Of a DNA stretch of 64,000 nt, positions 33,849-43,953 are shown piece by piece (positions within the stretch are counted from its first letter, which is position 1; every line of letters begins with the position of its first letter). The notes under the pieces are model-generated. The model saw nothing but the letters and a program-made list of their open reading frames with translations. It searched no databases and had not been told where the DNA came from. A program made the translations under genes and the position numbers. This stretch comes from Guyparkeria halophila (GTDB taxonomy: Bacteria; Pseudomonadota; Gammaproteobacteria; Halothiobacillales; Halothiobacillaceae): assembly GCF_034479635.1 (NCBI RefSeq), contig NZ_CP140153.1:2328501-2392500 (forward strand), written 5' to 3'.

Positions 33849-35360
33849 TCAGCCGAACTGCAGGTCGAAACCGCAGTTGGCGATGTAGGCCTGTTCGCGC
33901 TCGAGATCGGCCACCGTCAACGGGTGATCGTCCAGCCAACCCGTGGCGAATGTCAGGCCAAGCCGATCGCCCTGGGCATCGAGCTCGATCTGCGACGGAG
34001 CGATGCCCTCGCCCCGATCACGATGGAACAGCACCGCCAGCCGCAGGATGACGGCCAGCCGCATAACCAGCGGACGCATGTCCTCGTCGAGCGACTCGAA
34101 GCGCGCCGGCTTGAACTTGCGTCGATGGGCATGCACCAGCGAGGCGACTCCGGCCTGTGCCGTACGGGTCAGTCCGGGCATGTCCGCATGCTCCAGCACG
34201 TAGGCGCCGTGATGGTGGTAGCCCGAATGGGAAATGGCCAGGCCCACCTCGTGAACGCGCGCGGCGACGTCCAGCCAGGTGGCCAGCGGCAGCGCCTCGC
34301 TGGCCTCGTCGCTGGTCGCCCCCCAATTCGCCTCGACCTGCCGCCACAATGCCGCGGTGGTCGCCGCCACCCGCTCGGCGTGCGTCGCATCGACATTGAA
34401 CATGCGCTGCAGCCGCCCGACGGTCAGGTCGCGCACGTCGTCGAAGTCCTGACGCTCGACCCAGTCGTAGATCAGCCCCTCGCGCAGCGCGCCATCCGAG
34501 ATCGCCATGCGCTCGATGCCCAGCGCCTCGAACACCGCACGCATCGCCACCAGCCCGCCGACGAACACCGGCTTGCGATCGTCGGAAAGCCCGTCGAGGG
34601 AGAGCTTGTCGAGACTGCCGGCCTTGAGCACCGTCTTGCGAATCGCGTCCAGACTCGCCAGCGTCAGGCTGCCATCGCCCCAGCCATTCGCCTCGGCCAC
34701 CGTCGCCAGCGAACGTGCCGTGCCGCTACTGCCCACCGCGCGCGCCCAGCCCATCTCGCGGTAGGCGCGCTGGTAGCTCATCAGCTCCAGCTCGGCCCGG
34801 CGTTCGGCCTTGAGCATGCGGCTCTTGTCGTACTTGTCATCGCTGAAATGATCGTTGGTCAGGCGCACGCAGCCCAGCGGCGCGCTCTCCATGCGCACCG
34901 GCTCGAAGCCTTCGCCGATGATCAGCTCGGTCGACCCGCCACCGATATCGACTACCAGCCGCCGACCGTCGGCCGGCACGTCGCTGTGGGCCACGCCCAG
35001 ATAAACCAACCGCGCCTCCTCGCGCCCGCCGATGATCTCGATCGGATGGCCGATGGCCCGCTGCGCGCGGCGAATGAAGGTCGAGCCATTCTTCGCCGCG
35101 CGCAGGGTGTTGGTGCCCACGATCCGCACTCGTCCCCGCTGCATGCCCGACAGGCGCTGGCCGAACCGCCGCAGGCAATCCAGGCCGCGCTCGATCGCCG
35201 CCTGCGAGAGATAGCCATGCTCGTCCAGCCCGCCGGCCAGTCGCACCATCTCCTTCATCCGGTCGATGACCTGCAACTGCCCCGCCTCGACCCGGGCGAC
35301 CAGCATGTGGAAACTGTTGGACCCCAGGTCCACCGAGGCGATGACTTCTCCGTCCTGCAT
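33849..35360 (-). CDS. ppx: Exopolyphosphatase (Ppx/GppA family)
   Basis: A 503-aa ASKHA phosphatase that removes terminal phosphate from polyphosphate (or pppGpp). It starts at the ATG at 35360 (MQDGEVIASVDLGSNSFHML), where the first phosphate loop lies. The second motif VDIGGGSTELIIGEG and the conserved NDHFSDDKYDKSRM region follow, with a C-terminal HD-type helical domain typical of the long Ppx form. Length fits Ppx (513 aa in E. coli). An in-frame extension upstream lacks homology. Confidence 0.93.
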   Translation of the reverse strand: MQDGEVIASVDLGSNSFHMLVARVEAGQLQVIDRMKEMVRLAGGLDEHGYLSQAAIERGLDCLRRFGQRLSGMQRGRVRIVGTNTLRAAKNGSTFIRRAQRAIGHPIEIIGGREEARLVYLGVAHSDVPADGRRLVVDIGGGSTELIIGEGFEPVRMESAPLGCVRLTNDHFSDDKYDKSRMLKAERRAELELMSYQRAYREMGWARAVGSSGTARSLATVAEANGWGDGSLTLASLDAIRKTVLKAGSLDKLSLDGLSDDRKPVFVGGLVAMRAVFEALGIERMAISDGALREGLIYDWVERQDFDDVRDLTVGRLQRMFNVDATHAERVAATTAALWRQVEANWGATSDEASEALPLATWLDVAARVHEVGLAISHSGYHHHGAYVLEHADMPGLTRTAQAGVASLVHAHRRKFKPARFESLDEDMRPLVMRLAVILRLAVLFHRDRGEGIAPSQIELDAQGDRLGLTFATGWLDDHPLTVADLEREQAYIANCGFDLQFG

Positions 35361-35580
35361 GGGCTTTGAATCTCGGCTGAATGCTGCCTCGAGCGAGTTC
35401 AAGGCAAGGTGTCTGGATGGGAGGACCGCGACGCGGCGGCGAGCACTCGCATTATGTCCATTTTGCCGGTGACCAGAAACCCTGTCGCGCATGACCAGAC
35501 GAATCTTGCGAGCGCCCAGCGGATCGTTTAGCGTACAAGCACAAACTGATATACACCCATCAATCTCAAGGACGAGAGAC

Positions 35581-37296
35581 GTGGCACCTCCCCGATGTCG
35601 CCCAGGCGGCTTCGGCCAGCGCACGGCATGGATCGCCATGTCGCTGGCCGCAGCGCTTGCGCCACCTGCCGCTGCGCAGGCAACCAAACCGACCGACGAG
35701 TCGCTCCGCCAGCTCGAGCGCCAGCAAGAGCTGCGCGAGCGCATCGAATCGTCACCCGACGTCCGCCTGCCACGTCCGTCGCGCCCCTCTTTCAAACTTC
35801 CCGCCCACGAGACACCCTGTGTCGAGATCGACCGGATCCGACTGACCGGGGATGGACGACCGCGATTCGCGCGCGCCCTCGACCGGGCCCTCGGGCAGCT
35901 CGACTGGCAGGAAGGACGCTGTCTGGGGAAGCGCGGGATTCAGGCCATCCTGCGCGAAACCCAGCAGCAACTGATCGACCTCGGCTTGATCACCACCCGC
36001 GTAAGCGCACCGCCCCAGGATCTCGACACGGGCGAGCTGCTGCTCTCGATTCTGCCCGGCCGGATCGGCGCCATCCGGGCCAGCGCCACCTCGGATGAGC
36101 GCGCCCGCCCCTATCCCGCCTTTGCCAGACGCCCGGGCGACCTGCTCGACCTGCGCGATCTCGAGCAGGGGCTGGAAAATCTCGAGCGCCTGCCCAGCGT
36201 CACCGCCGACATCGCCATCCAGCCCGGTGCAGCGCCCGGGGAAAGCGACGTGGTGGTCGACTGGCAACAGGCATTCCCGTTGCGGCTCTCGCTGTCGGTC
36301 GACGATTCCGGCAGCCGCGAGACGGGGCGTTTTCTCGGCACCGCGACCGTCTCCGGCGATCACCTGTTCGGCCTCAACGGGCTGCTCTATGCCAGCCTCA
36401 CCCGCAAACTCGGGCTCGACGAAGGCGAACGTCCCGGGCACACCGAGTCGTACACGCTGCACTACTCCGCGCCGTTCGGTTACTGGCGGTTCGGCGCCAC
36501 GGCCAGCCGGTTCGAGTATTACCAGACGATCGCCGGCCTCGACCGCGACTACCGCTACAGCGGGCGGGGCGAGCGGCGTGAGCTGGAAGTCTCACGGGTC
36601 GTGCATCGCAGCGATGTCGGTCGCACGCGCCTGACGGCAACCGCCTGGCTGCAGACCTACGCCAACGCGATCGACGAGACCCGTATTACCGTCCAGGACC
36701 GCCGCATGGCCGGCTACACGGCCGGCATCGACCATCGACACTTTCTTGGCCGGGCCACGCTCGACCTCTCGTTGAGCCACCGCTGGGGCACCGGCATGCT
36801 CGGCGCCAAGCCCGCCCCGGAAGAGGCCTTCGGCGAGGGCACCGCCCGCCCACGCATCACCTCGTTCCACGCCCGCCTCGACGCCCCGTTCGCCCTGGGC
36901 GAACAGCGCTTGCGCTATCGCGGCCAGATACGTGGCCAGTTCAATCACACCCGGCTGATCCCGCAGGATCGCTTCGCCATCGGCAGCCGCCATTCCGTGC
37001 GCGGCTTCGGCGGCGAGCTGCTGCTCAGTGGTGAGCGTGGGGCGTACTGGCGCAACGAGTTGCATCTCGTTCTGCCCGGTCCGCTGCATCCGTATCTCGC
37101 GCTGGATGCCGGGCGCGTCGATGGCCCGTCGACCGACGCCCTACCCGGTCACCACCTGGTCGGGGCGGCATTCGGCCTGCAGTGGCGCTGGAAGAACACC
37201 TGGGTCGATGCCTGGGCGGCACGGGCCATGGATCGGCCCGCCGCCTACCCGGACCCGGGCCTGCAGGCCGGTTTCCACGCCGGCATCCATTTCTGA
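35581..37296 (+). CDS. Two-partner secretion outer-membrane transporter (TpsB; ShlB/FhaC/CdiB family)
   Basis: A 571-aa Omp85-superfamily pore that threads the adjacent TpsA exoprotein across the outer membrane. I place the start at GTG 35581, with AAGGA eight bases upstream; it is followed by a signal peptide ending at about APPAAAQA. Two POTRA-like domains (about residues 80-230) include the ShlB-type segment CLGKRGIQAILRETQQQLID. The beta-barrel follows, and the L6-loop signature SVRGFGG (VRGF at about residues 473-476) is intact. The sequence ends on an aromatic, HAGIHF, as expected for BAM insertion. It lies 32 bp upstream of tpsA. Confidence 0.92.
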   Translation: MAPPRCRPGGFGQRTAWIAMSLAAALAPPAAAQATKPTDESLRQLERQQELRERIESSPDVRLPRPSRPSFKLPAHETPCVEIDRIRLTGDGRPRFARALDRALGQLDWQEGRCLGKRGIQAILRETQQQLIDLGLITTRVSAPPQDLDTGELLLSILPGRIGAIRASATSDERARPYPAFARRPGDLLDLRDLEQGLENLERLPSVTADIAIQPGAAPGESDVVVDWQQAFPLRLSLSVDDSGSRETGRFLGTATVSGDHLFGLNGLLYASLTRKLGLDEGERPGHTESYTLHYSAPFGYWRFGATASRFEYYQTIAGLDRDYRYSGRGERRELEVSRVVHRSDVGRTRLTATAWLQTYANAIDETRITVQDRRMAGYTAGIDHRHFLGRATLDLSLSHRWGTGMLGAKPAPEEAFGEGTARPRITSFHARLDAPFALGEQRLRYRGQIRGQFNHTRLIPQDRFAIGSRHSVRGFGGELLLSGERGAYWRNELHLVLPGPLHPYLALDAGRVDGPSTDALPGHHLVGAAFGLQWRWKNTWVDAWAARAMDRPAAYPDPGLQAGFHAGIHF

Positions 37297-37328
37297 CCTC
37301 GAATGCCAGTGCACGACAAGGACACGTC

Positions 37329-40300
37329 ATGACACCTACTTATCGAATCCACTCTCGGCCAGCGTTGACGGCATTGATTGCCGCAGCGCTGGCCACCCCG
37401 CCGCTTGCCGCGAGCGAAATCCGCTCGCACCCGGACGCCCACGGCGAGAACCGGCCCAGCATCCACCAGTCCGGCAACGGCACGCCTGTCGTGGATATCA
37501 CCACGCCGGGCGCCGACGGCGTCTCGCACAACGTCTACCAACAACTGGACGTGAACGAACGTGGCGTGGTGTTCAACAATGGCCGAACGACCAGCGCAAC
37601 GAACCTCGCCGGGCAGATCGGCGCCAATCCGGCGCTCGCTGGCGGCACGGCCGACCTGATCCTCAACGAGGTGCGCAGCGCCTCGCCCAGCCAGCTCGCC
37701 GGCTACCTGGAAATCGGTGGTGACCCGGCCGACCTGGTGGTCGCCAATCCCGCCGGCATCACCTGCGACGGCTGTGGCTTCATCAACGCCGAGCGCGCCA
37801 TGCTGACCACCGGTCGCCCGACCTTCGAGGACGACCGGTGGACCGGGCTGGATGTCCGTGATGGGCGCATCCGCATCGAGGGCGACGGCCTGGATGCCAG
37901 CCGCACCGCCGAGGCCGACTTGCTCGCTCGCGCCGTCGAGATCAACGCCGGCATCTGGGCCGACCGACTCGACATCACCACCGGCACCGGCCAGTTCGAC
38001 CGCGCCGGGCAGCGGGCGAATTCAGCCGCGCCCGGCACATCGCCACCCGAGTGGGGCATCGACACCGCGCAGCTCGGCGGCATGTATGCCAACAAGATCC
38101 GTCTGGTCGCCAACGAGCACGGCGTGGGCGTTCGAAATGCCGGCACCATCGCCGCCGGCGCGGCTGGCCTGACAATCACCGCGGACGGCAAGCTGATCAA
38201 CGCCGGCACCACCGCCTCGGCGAGCAATGCGTCGATGCAGGGCACGTCGATGATCAACACCGGCGAGGTGCATGCCGAGCACGCCCTGGCACTCGAGCTC
38301 GAAGGAACATTGGACAATCGCGCCGGCCAGATCATCGGCCGGGGCGACTCCAGCATCGAGGCGGCAGGCATCGACAATCGCCACGGCGAAATACTGGCCG
38401 AGGACAAACTGACACTAACGGCCGACGGCTCGCTCCAAAACGGGGCCGGGCTCGTCTACGGCGCCCGCCGGCTGAGCGTGGTCACGCCCTCACTGACCGG
38501 CGAGGGGCGCCTACTCTCGGCAGGCGAACTCGCGACCACGATCGATGGCGACTACCTCCACCAAGGGGAAATGGCCGCCGGCGAGCGCCTCTCGCTGACC
38601 GTCGCCGGCTCCCTGGACAACACCGGTCACCTGACCTCGGCCGACGAGTCCGACATCTCGGCCAGTGCAATCCGCAACCGGACCGATGGCGAGATCACCG
38701 CCGGCCAACTCGACTTGGCGGCAAACGGGCACCTCGACAATGCCGGCCTGATCGACGGCGGTGACATCCACCTGGTCAGCGCGACCCTCGACAACCAACC
38801 CGTCGGACGACTCTACGGCGGCCTGCTTTCCGTCACGGCCGACCGGCTTCGCAACCTCGGCGACGATGCCAGTGCGGCCACCATAGCCGCGCGCGACGCG
38901 CTGCACCTGGCCGTGGACAACATGGAGAATCGCGATCAGGCACTGATCTTGAGTGGCGGCAACATGCGGATCGAGGGCCGTGCCGGCACCTCGGCCGACC
39001 ACCTTCTCAACCAGGGCGCGAGCATCGAGGCATTGGGAGACCTGTTCGTTGCCGCCAAGCGGATCGACAACCTCAACGCCGGACTGGTCACCGCCCAGGT
39101 CGACGAGCCGCCCGTCCAGGAATCCTGGATCCAGTTGCGCGGCAGCCAGCGCACCTTCGATACGGCCGACTGCAGCAGCCTCTACCACGAGAACGTCTGG
39201 TGCAGCGGCTACTCGCACGAGATCTCGGATTTCACCTGGTTCCAAACCACGGCGGTTACCTCACACACAGAGGTCATCGAAAGCCACCCCGCCACGCTGC
39301 AGGCTGGCGGCGACATGACGATCGACGGCGGCACGCTGGTCAATGCCGACAGTCAAATCATTGCCGGCAACGCTCTCGAGGCCCGTCTCGACACCCTCGA
39401 AAACCGCGCCACACAGGGACAGGACATCACCCGCCGCGAGGGCACGGCGCGATTCACCACCGTGGAATCCTGCGGCTTCACGGGCTCGGATCACTGCCGC
39501 GAATGGCACGGCACCAGCCCCTACCGGCCGGCACCGGAATACGGCACACCCTACGACCTGCCGACCGTCACCTACACCGAGCTGGCTGGCGCCAATCCAT
39601 CGGCACCAACGATCCCCGACGCCCCGGGCCACTCCGCGTCGAGCATGCCCTCGCTGCCGAATGCCAGCCTGTTTCGCATCCGGCCCGACAACCCCAACAC
39701 GCCACTGATCGAGACCGACCCGCGCTTTGCCAGCTACCGGCACTGGTACGGCTCCGAGGCCATGCTCGAGGCCCTGGCCCGCGACCCGGCCTACACCCAG
39801 AAGCGTCTCGGCGATGGCTTCTATGAACAATCCCTCGTCCGCCAGCAGATCATCGAACAGACCGGGGGACGATACCTCGCCGGCTTTTCCGACGACGAGG
39901 CCCAGTTCCGCGCCCTGATCGACGCCGGCGCCACCCTGGGGCGCGACCTGTCGCTCTCCCCGGGCGTACGATTGAGCGCCGAACAACTCGACCAGCTCAC
40001 CACCGACATCGTCTGGCTCGAAGAGCAAAATATCGATGTAGCCGGCGAGACGCAGCGCGTGCTCGTCCCTCGACTGCATCTCGCCGAGGGGCCAACCCAG
40101 CGGGCGGGCAGCTCGGGCGGCATTGCCGCAAAAAATGTCACTCTCGCCGTGGGTGACACCGCCACCAACGGCGGCCACCTCGCGGCCACCGACTCCCTCA
40201 CCCTGTCCGCCGAGCGCATCGAAAACCTCGGCGTCACCATCGAGGCCGGCCGCACCCAGCTGACCGCGGGCACCGACTTCCACCAGCGCGGCGGCGAGAT

Positions 40301-43300
40301 CCGAGGCTATGAGACTCTCACCCTCACAGCCGGTCGGGACGTCACCGTCGCCGCCGACACGCGCCGTGGCGAAAACCGCATCGGCGCCAGTCACTTCTCC
40401 CGGGATCAGGTCGTCGACCCCGGCGGACTCGCCGTCACCGGCGACGGCGAGATGACCATCAGCGCGGGACGCGACCTCACACTGCAGGCTACCGAGATCA
40501 CGCATACTGGCAACGGCGCCACCCGCCTTGCCGCCGGGCGAGACCTGCAACTGCAAACCACCAACGTGGGTCAGGGCGAGCAGATCACCTGGGACGCGGA
40601 CAACCGACTCGTCCAGGGCAGTCGCCGCGACGTCGGCACCACCATCGACACCCAGGGCGACATCGACCTTCTCGCCGGCCGGGATGTCGCGATCCGTGCC
40701 GGCGAAATCGACAGCCGGTCGGGGCAGGTCGCGCTGACCGCCGAGAACGATATCCGGTTGCTGGCTGGCCGCGCGACCAGCCATTGGGAAGAGGCGCATC
40801 GCATTGAGAGTGGCGGTTTGCTGTCCGGAAAGGTCAGCACCCGCATCGACTCGACAACCACCGACCGGAGCAACGCGACCTCGCTCGGCGGTGAGCGTGT
40901 CAACGTGGCGGCAGGCCGCGATGTGACTGTCACGGGCAGCCAGGTGATATCCGACCGGGGCACACGCCTCGAGGCCGGTCGTGACATTGCACTGCTTGCC
41001 GATCGGGACGAGCAGACGCGCCACCATTTCGACGAGAAGACCCGCTCAGGCCTGTTTTCCAATGGAGGCCTGTCGGTCACTTACGGCACCCAACGCCTCA
41101 CCCGCGAAGACGAGTTCGGCCGGACAAGCACAGCCCCCACTCACGTGGCCAGCATCGATGGTGATGTCGAGCTCCGCGCCGGGGACACCTTCCGCCAGGT
41201 AGGAAGCGACATGCTCGCGCCGGGTGGCGATATCAACATTCAGGCCGGTCGGGTCGAGATTATCGAGGCCCGCGACGCCTCCTCAAGCCAGCAACGACGC
41301 GAGATGGAACAGAGCGGGCTGACCCTGGCCCTGACCAGCCCCGTGATCGAGACTGGCACTCGCTTGCAAGAACTCGCCCGCGCCACCGAGGACACCGACG
41401 ACAGCCGCATGAAACGCCTCGCCATCGCCAGCGCGGGACTGGCCGGTTTCGACACGTACAACCAGGTCAAGACGGGGTTCGGCATGGAGGATGCGAGCGC
41501 GGCCGAGCGAGCCGGCGGGGTGGGCATCAACATCAGCGTCGGGGCAAGTGAAAGCCGCCAAACCGCCGAGCATCAGGCCGACATGGCTCGTGGATCGCGC
41601 ATCTCCGCCAATGGCGACATCCGAATTCGCGCCGCCGGTCAGGGAGATGACAGCGACATCCTCGTGCGCGGCAGTGACATTCACGCCGCTGCCAACGCGA
41701 CCTTGGCCGCGGATGACGAAATCGACCTGCTGGCCACTGAATCAAGACGCAAGGAGAGCAGCCAGAACGACAGCCAGTCGGCCAGCGTCGGTGTAGGGAT
41801 CAATTTCGGCGGCGATAGCGTCGGCTTTTCGATCACCGCCTCCGCCGCCCGCGGGGAAGGCGAGACACAAGCCCACGAGCTCGTTCACCAGCTCAGCCGA
41901 ATCAGCGCAGGTAAGACCGCCAGCCTGCAATCCGGGGGCGACACCTCGCTAGTCGGCGCGGTGGTAAGCGGTGATGCTGTCAAGGCGCGCGTTGGTGGCG
42001 ATCTGCACATCGAAAGCGTGCAAGATCGGATGACTTACCGGTCGGAACAACAAAATGAAAGCGTTGGCGTAAGCATCCCCATTACCGGCGCCAGCTTCGC
42101 GGCCTCCTACTCGAGCGACAAATCCGAAGCAACGGGCGACTATCGCTCGGTCATCGAGCAGAGCGCGATTCACGCAGGCCGGGGCGGATTCGAACTCACG
42201 GTGGACGGCAACACCGATCTCGTCGGCAGCGTGATTACCAGCGATGCCGACCCGAGTCACAACCAATTGATGACCGGCACGCTGACCACGAGCGGTCTGA
42301 AAAACACCTCGTCCGCCAGCGCCGAAGCCAGTGGCATCTCGCTATCCAGTGACATGATGACGCAGGGCAGGTATGGAGTAGCACAAGGTCTGCTGGCAAA
42401 CACCGCGCTGGATGCAGATCGCGACCGCAGCTCTAACGGCGTTAGCCGCTCAGCTATCGCGGAAGGCGACATCGTTATCACCGCCGACCAGGTACAAACG
42501 GAACACAGCGGCATGACGGCAAACCAAACCATCGCCGCACTACGGCGAGACACGAACAGCACCCATGCTGCCACGAAGCCGATAGATATCGAGGCGATGC
42601 ATGAAGCAACTAAAGCCGATCGGCAGATCAAGACACTCGCCTCACAGCTGACCATCACGGCGGTCGGCGACCGGGTGTATGCCTCCGACGCTGCCAAAAA
42701 GAAAGCGGTACTCGAGAAAACGTGTGACAACTCATCTGGTCGTTGTGAGGAAGTGATCTTGGACTTCAAAGATCATGACTTCTCACATGATGGTTCTGGA
42801 AACATTTACCTCTTCAACCATGGGATATTCAACAGCAAGGAAGAAGCGCTGCGAAATGCCGTCAAACAGCATGGCGAGGACGTCCTCGAGACCGGCATTT
42901 ACACGGTAATGAACCCCGAGACGGACCATGCCCTGTCCGAAGCCGTTTACGCATCACTCGACAAAATACGCGCCTTCACCGGTTGGACCTGGTTATTTGG
43001 CGCAAGCAACTCTGCCCACAACAATGTGGACATCCGTGAAGCGGTGGCCCGACACAATGAAAGAGCTACCAAAACAGGCGGACAACAACTCCACATCAAG
43101 GAAGTCGGCCATAGCCGGGGCACCCTGACGTCCAGCATTGCCACGCGATTACAGGAAGCTGCCGGAGAAACCCACACGCCCGTTAGCAGTGTGCTTTTCA
43201 ATGGAGCCGCCGCCAATGCCGAACGAATGGCAGATCGGATCAGAAACGTTACTGATGGAAAGGGAGAGGTCATGCAAAATACTCACTTGAACGACTACGT

Positions 43301-43493
43301 TGGAATAATTTTCGGAGGAAACTCTACTACCGGTGGCATCGAGACCTTGTTTGGGAATGCACACCGCGCTTACTTTAAAGACATTCCTCCTCGCCGCCTA
43401 TCCAACGGGGAAAGGAACCCAGCACACCAGCTGTTCCTTGAGACTTGGGGAAGCAGCCAGCCCATCGATCCGATCAAAGTCAAGCCAGAATAA
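37329..43493 (+). CDS. Filamentous-hemagglutinin/CdiA-like TpsA exoprotein with a C-terminal GHSRG-containing toxin-like domain
   Basis: A 2054-aa secreted protein. Signal peptide residues 1-28 (ending TPPLAA). The TPS domain follows (VVDITTPGADGVSHNVYQQ; ITCDGCGF), then hemagglutinin-type beta-helix repeats. A central region has two cysteine pairs (C615/C625 and C715/C723) and the segment NASLFRIRP through RLGDGFYEQSLVRQQIIEQ, typical of large TpsA proteins. The conserved tail MTANQTIAALRRDTNSTH ends near residue 1770. Residues ~1774-2054 are a distinct AT-richer domain with two cysteines (C1799, C1806) and GHSRG at 1927-1931 (Ser1929), resembling an alpha/beta-hydrolase nucleophile elbow. 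There is no VENN motif. It is probably a contact-dependent effector delivered through the TpsB just upstream. Confidence 0.88.
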   Translation: MTPTYRIHSRPALTALIAAALATPPLAASEIRSHPDAHGENRPSIHQSGNGTPVVDITTPGADGVSHNVYQQLDVNERGVVFNNGRTTSATNLAGQIGANPALAGGTADLILNEVRSASPSQLAGYLEIGGDPADLVVANPAGITCDGCGFINAERAMLTTGRPTFEDDRWTGLDVRDGRIRIEGDGLDASRTAEADLLARAVEINAGIWADRLDITTGTGQFDRAGQRANSAAPGTSPPEWGIDTAQLGGMYANKIRLVANEHGVGVRNAGTIAAGAAGLTITADGKLINAGTTASASNASMQGTSMINTGEVHAEHALALELEGTLDNRAGQIIGRGDSSIEAAGIDNRHGEILAEDKLTLTADGSLQNGAGLVYGARRLSVVTPSLTGEGRLLSAGELATTIDGDYLHQGEMAAGERLSLTVAGSLDNTGHLTSADESDISASAIRNRTDGEITAGQLDLAANGHLDNAGLIDGGDIHLVSATLDNQPVGRLYGGLLSVTADRLRNLGDDASAATIAARDALHLAVDNMENRDQALILSGGNMRIEGRAGTSADHLLNQGASIEALGDLFVAAKRIDNLNAGLVTAQVDEPPVQESWIQLRGSQRTFDTADCSSLYHENVWCSGYSHEISDFTWFQTTAVTSHTEVIESHPATLQAGGDMTIDGGTLVNADSQIIAGNALEARLDTLENRATQGQDITRREGTARFTTVESCGFTGSDHCREWHGTSPYRPAPEYGTPYDLPTVTYTELAGANPSAPTIPDAPGHSASSMPSLPNASLFRIRPDNPNTPLIETDPRFASYRHWYGSEAMLEALARDPAYTQKRLGDGFYEQSLVRQQIIEQTGGRYLAGFSDDEAQFRALIDAGATLGRDLSLSPGVRLSAEQLDQLTTDIVWLEEQNIDVAGETQRVLVPRLHLAEGPTQRAGSSGGIAAKNVTLAVGDTATNGGHLAATDSLTLSAERIENLGVTIEAGRTQLTAGTDFHQRGGEIRGYETLTLTAGRDVTVAADTRRGENRIGASHFSRDQVVDPGGLAVTGDGEMTISAGRDLTLQATEITHTGNGATRLAAGRDLQLQTTNVGQGEQITWDADNRLVQGSRRDVGTTIDTQGDIDLLAGRDVAIRAGEIDSRSGQVALTAENDIRLLAGRATSHWEEAHRIESGGLLSGKVSTRIDSTTTDRSNATSLGGERVNVAAGRDVTVTGSQVISDRGTRLEAGRDIALLADRDEQTRHHFDEKTRSGLFSNGGLSVTYGTQRLTREDEFGRTSTAPTHVASIDGDVELRAGDTFRQVGSDMLAPGGDINIQAGRVEIIEARDASSSQQRREMEQSGLTLALTSPVIETGTRLQELARATEDTDDSRMKRLAIASAGLAGFDTYNQVKTGFGMEDASAAERAGGVGINISVGASESRQTAEHQADMARGSRISANGDIRIRAAGQGDDSDILVRGSDIHAAANATLAADDEIDLLATESRRKESSQNDSQSASVGVGINFGGDSVGFSITASAARGEGETQAHELVHQLSRISAGKTASLQSGGDTSLVGAVVSGDAVKARVGGDLHIESVQDRMTYRSEQQNESVGVSIPITGASFAASYSSDKSEATGDYRSVIEQSAIHAGRGGFELTVDGNTDLVGSVITSDADPSHNQLMTGTLTTSGLKNTSSASAEASGISLSSDMMTQGRYGVAQGLLANTALDADRDRSSNGVSRSAIAEGDIVITADQVQTEHSGMTANQTIAALRRDTNSTHAATKPIDIEAMHEATKADRQIKTLASQLTITAVGDRVYASDAAKKKAVLEKTCDNSSGRCEEVILDFKDHDFSHDGSGNIYLFNHGIFNSKEEALRNAVKQHGEDVLETGIYTVMNPETDHALSEAVYASLDKIRAFTGWTWLFGASNSAHNNVDIREAVARHNERATKTGGQQLHIKEVGHSRGTLTSSIATRLQEAAGETHTPVSSVLFNGAAANAERMADRIRNVTDGKGEVMQNTHLNDYVGIIFGGNSTTGGIETLFGNAHRAYFKDIPPRRLSNGERNPAHQLFLETWGSSQPIDPIKVKPE

Positions 43494-43507
43494 CGAAGAT
43501 CGCCAAC

Positions 43508-43951
43508 ATGAATAAATTTTCTAAATTCACAACACTCTCCCTTATCACAGCTTTTTCCACGGGCTGTGTAATAACCTACATGGACAAACCGTGGCCACAA
43601 AACAGCCAGCTTTTCACGAAAGACGGAAAAGACATAAATGCGACAAAACAAAAGCTCTCAGACTGTTCGCTTGAGGTAGACAAAAATTACCCAAACAACA
43701 ACATCAACCAAGGCATAAATTACGTTCATTATTGCATGCTTAAAGCGGGATACAAGTTTACCAACGCTCCAGGTGGAAGTCCTTACTGCGTCCGAGGAAG
43801 CTTTACATGGGATCAAGTGGCCTGCCTTTTCCATAGGGGGAAAATCACACGCAATCATGACGGGACTCTTGAATGGCTGGACGGAACCACTGTACGCCCA
43901 GAAAACTTCATGACAAACCAAAAAATCAAAAACAGTCTTGGCCTAATATAG
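43508..43951 (+). CDS. Cys-rich lipoprotein, candidate immunity protein 1
   Basis: A 147-aa lipoprotein; the signal ends at lipobox FSTGC, followed by CVITYMDKPWPQ. The mature part has several cysteines and the family pattern C-x(n)-YCMLKAGYKF, then YCVRGSFTW and CLFHRGKIT. It starts 14 bp after the tpsA stop, the position of cdiI in CDI loci. It is AT-rich like the tpsA tip. It is clearly paralogous to the product at 44870-45352 (same CVITYMDKP start and ITRxxxGxLxW tail). Immunity to the adjacent lipase-like tip is inferred from position and from the precedent that periplasmic lipoproteins protect against lipase effectors. Confidence 0.72.
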   Translation: MNKFSKFTTLSLITAFSTGCVITYMDKPWPQNSQLFTKDGKDINATKQKLSDCSLEVDKNYPNNNINQGINYVHYCMLKAGYKFTNAPGGSPYCVRGSFTWDQVACLFHRGKITRNHDGTLEWLDGTTVRPENFMTNQKIKNSLGLI

Positions 43952-43953
43952 GC

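Noticed and set aside
37182..37328. Upstream extension of tpsA overlapping tpsB
   Set aside because: The signal peptide begins at ATG 37329; the extension would bury it.
43508..43951. Calling the first downstream gene a classical cdiI
   Set aside because: Classical CdiI proteins are cytoplasmic without a signal; this product has a lipobox, so I describe it only as a candidate periplasmic immunity lipoprotein.
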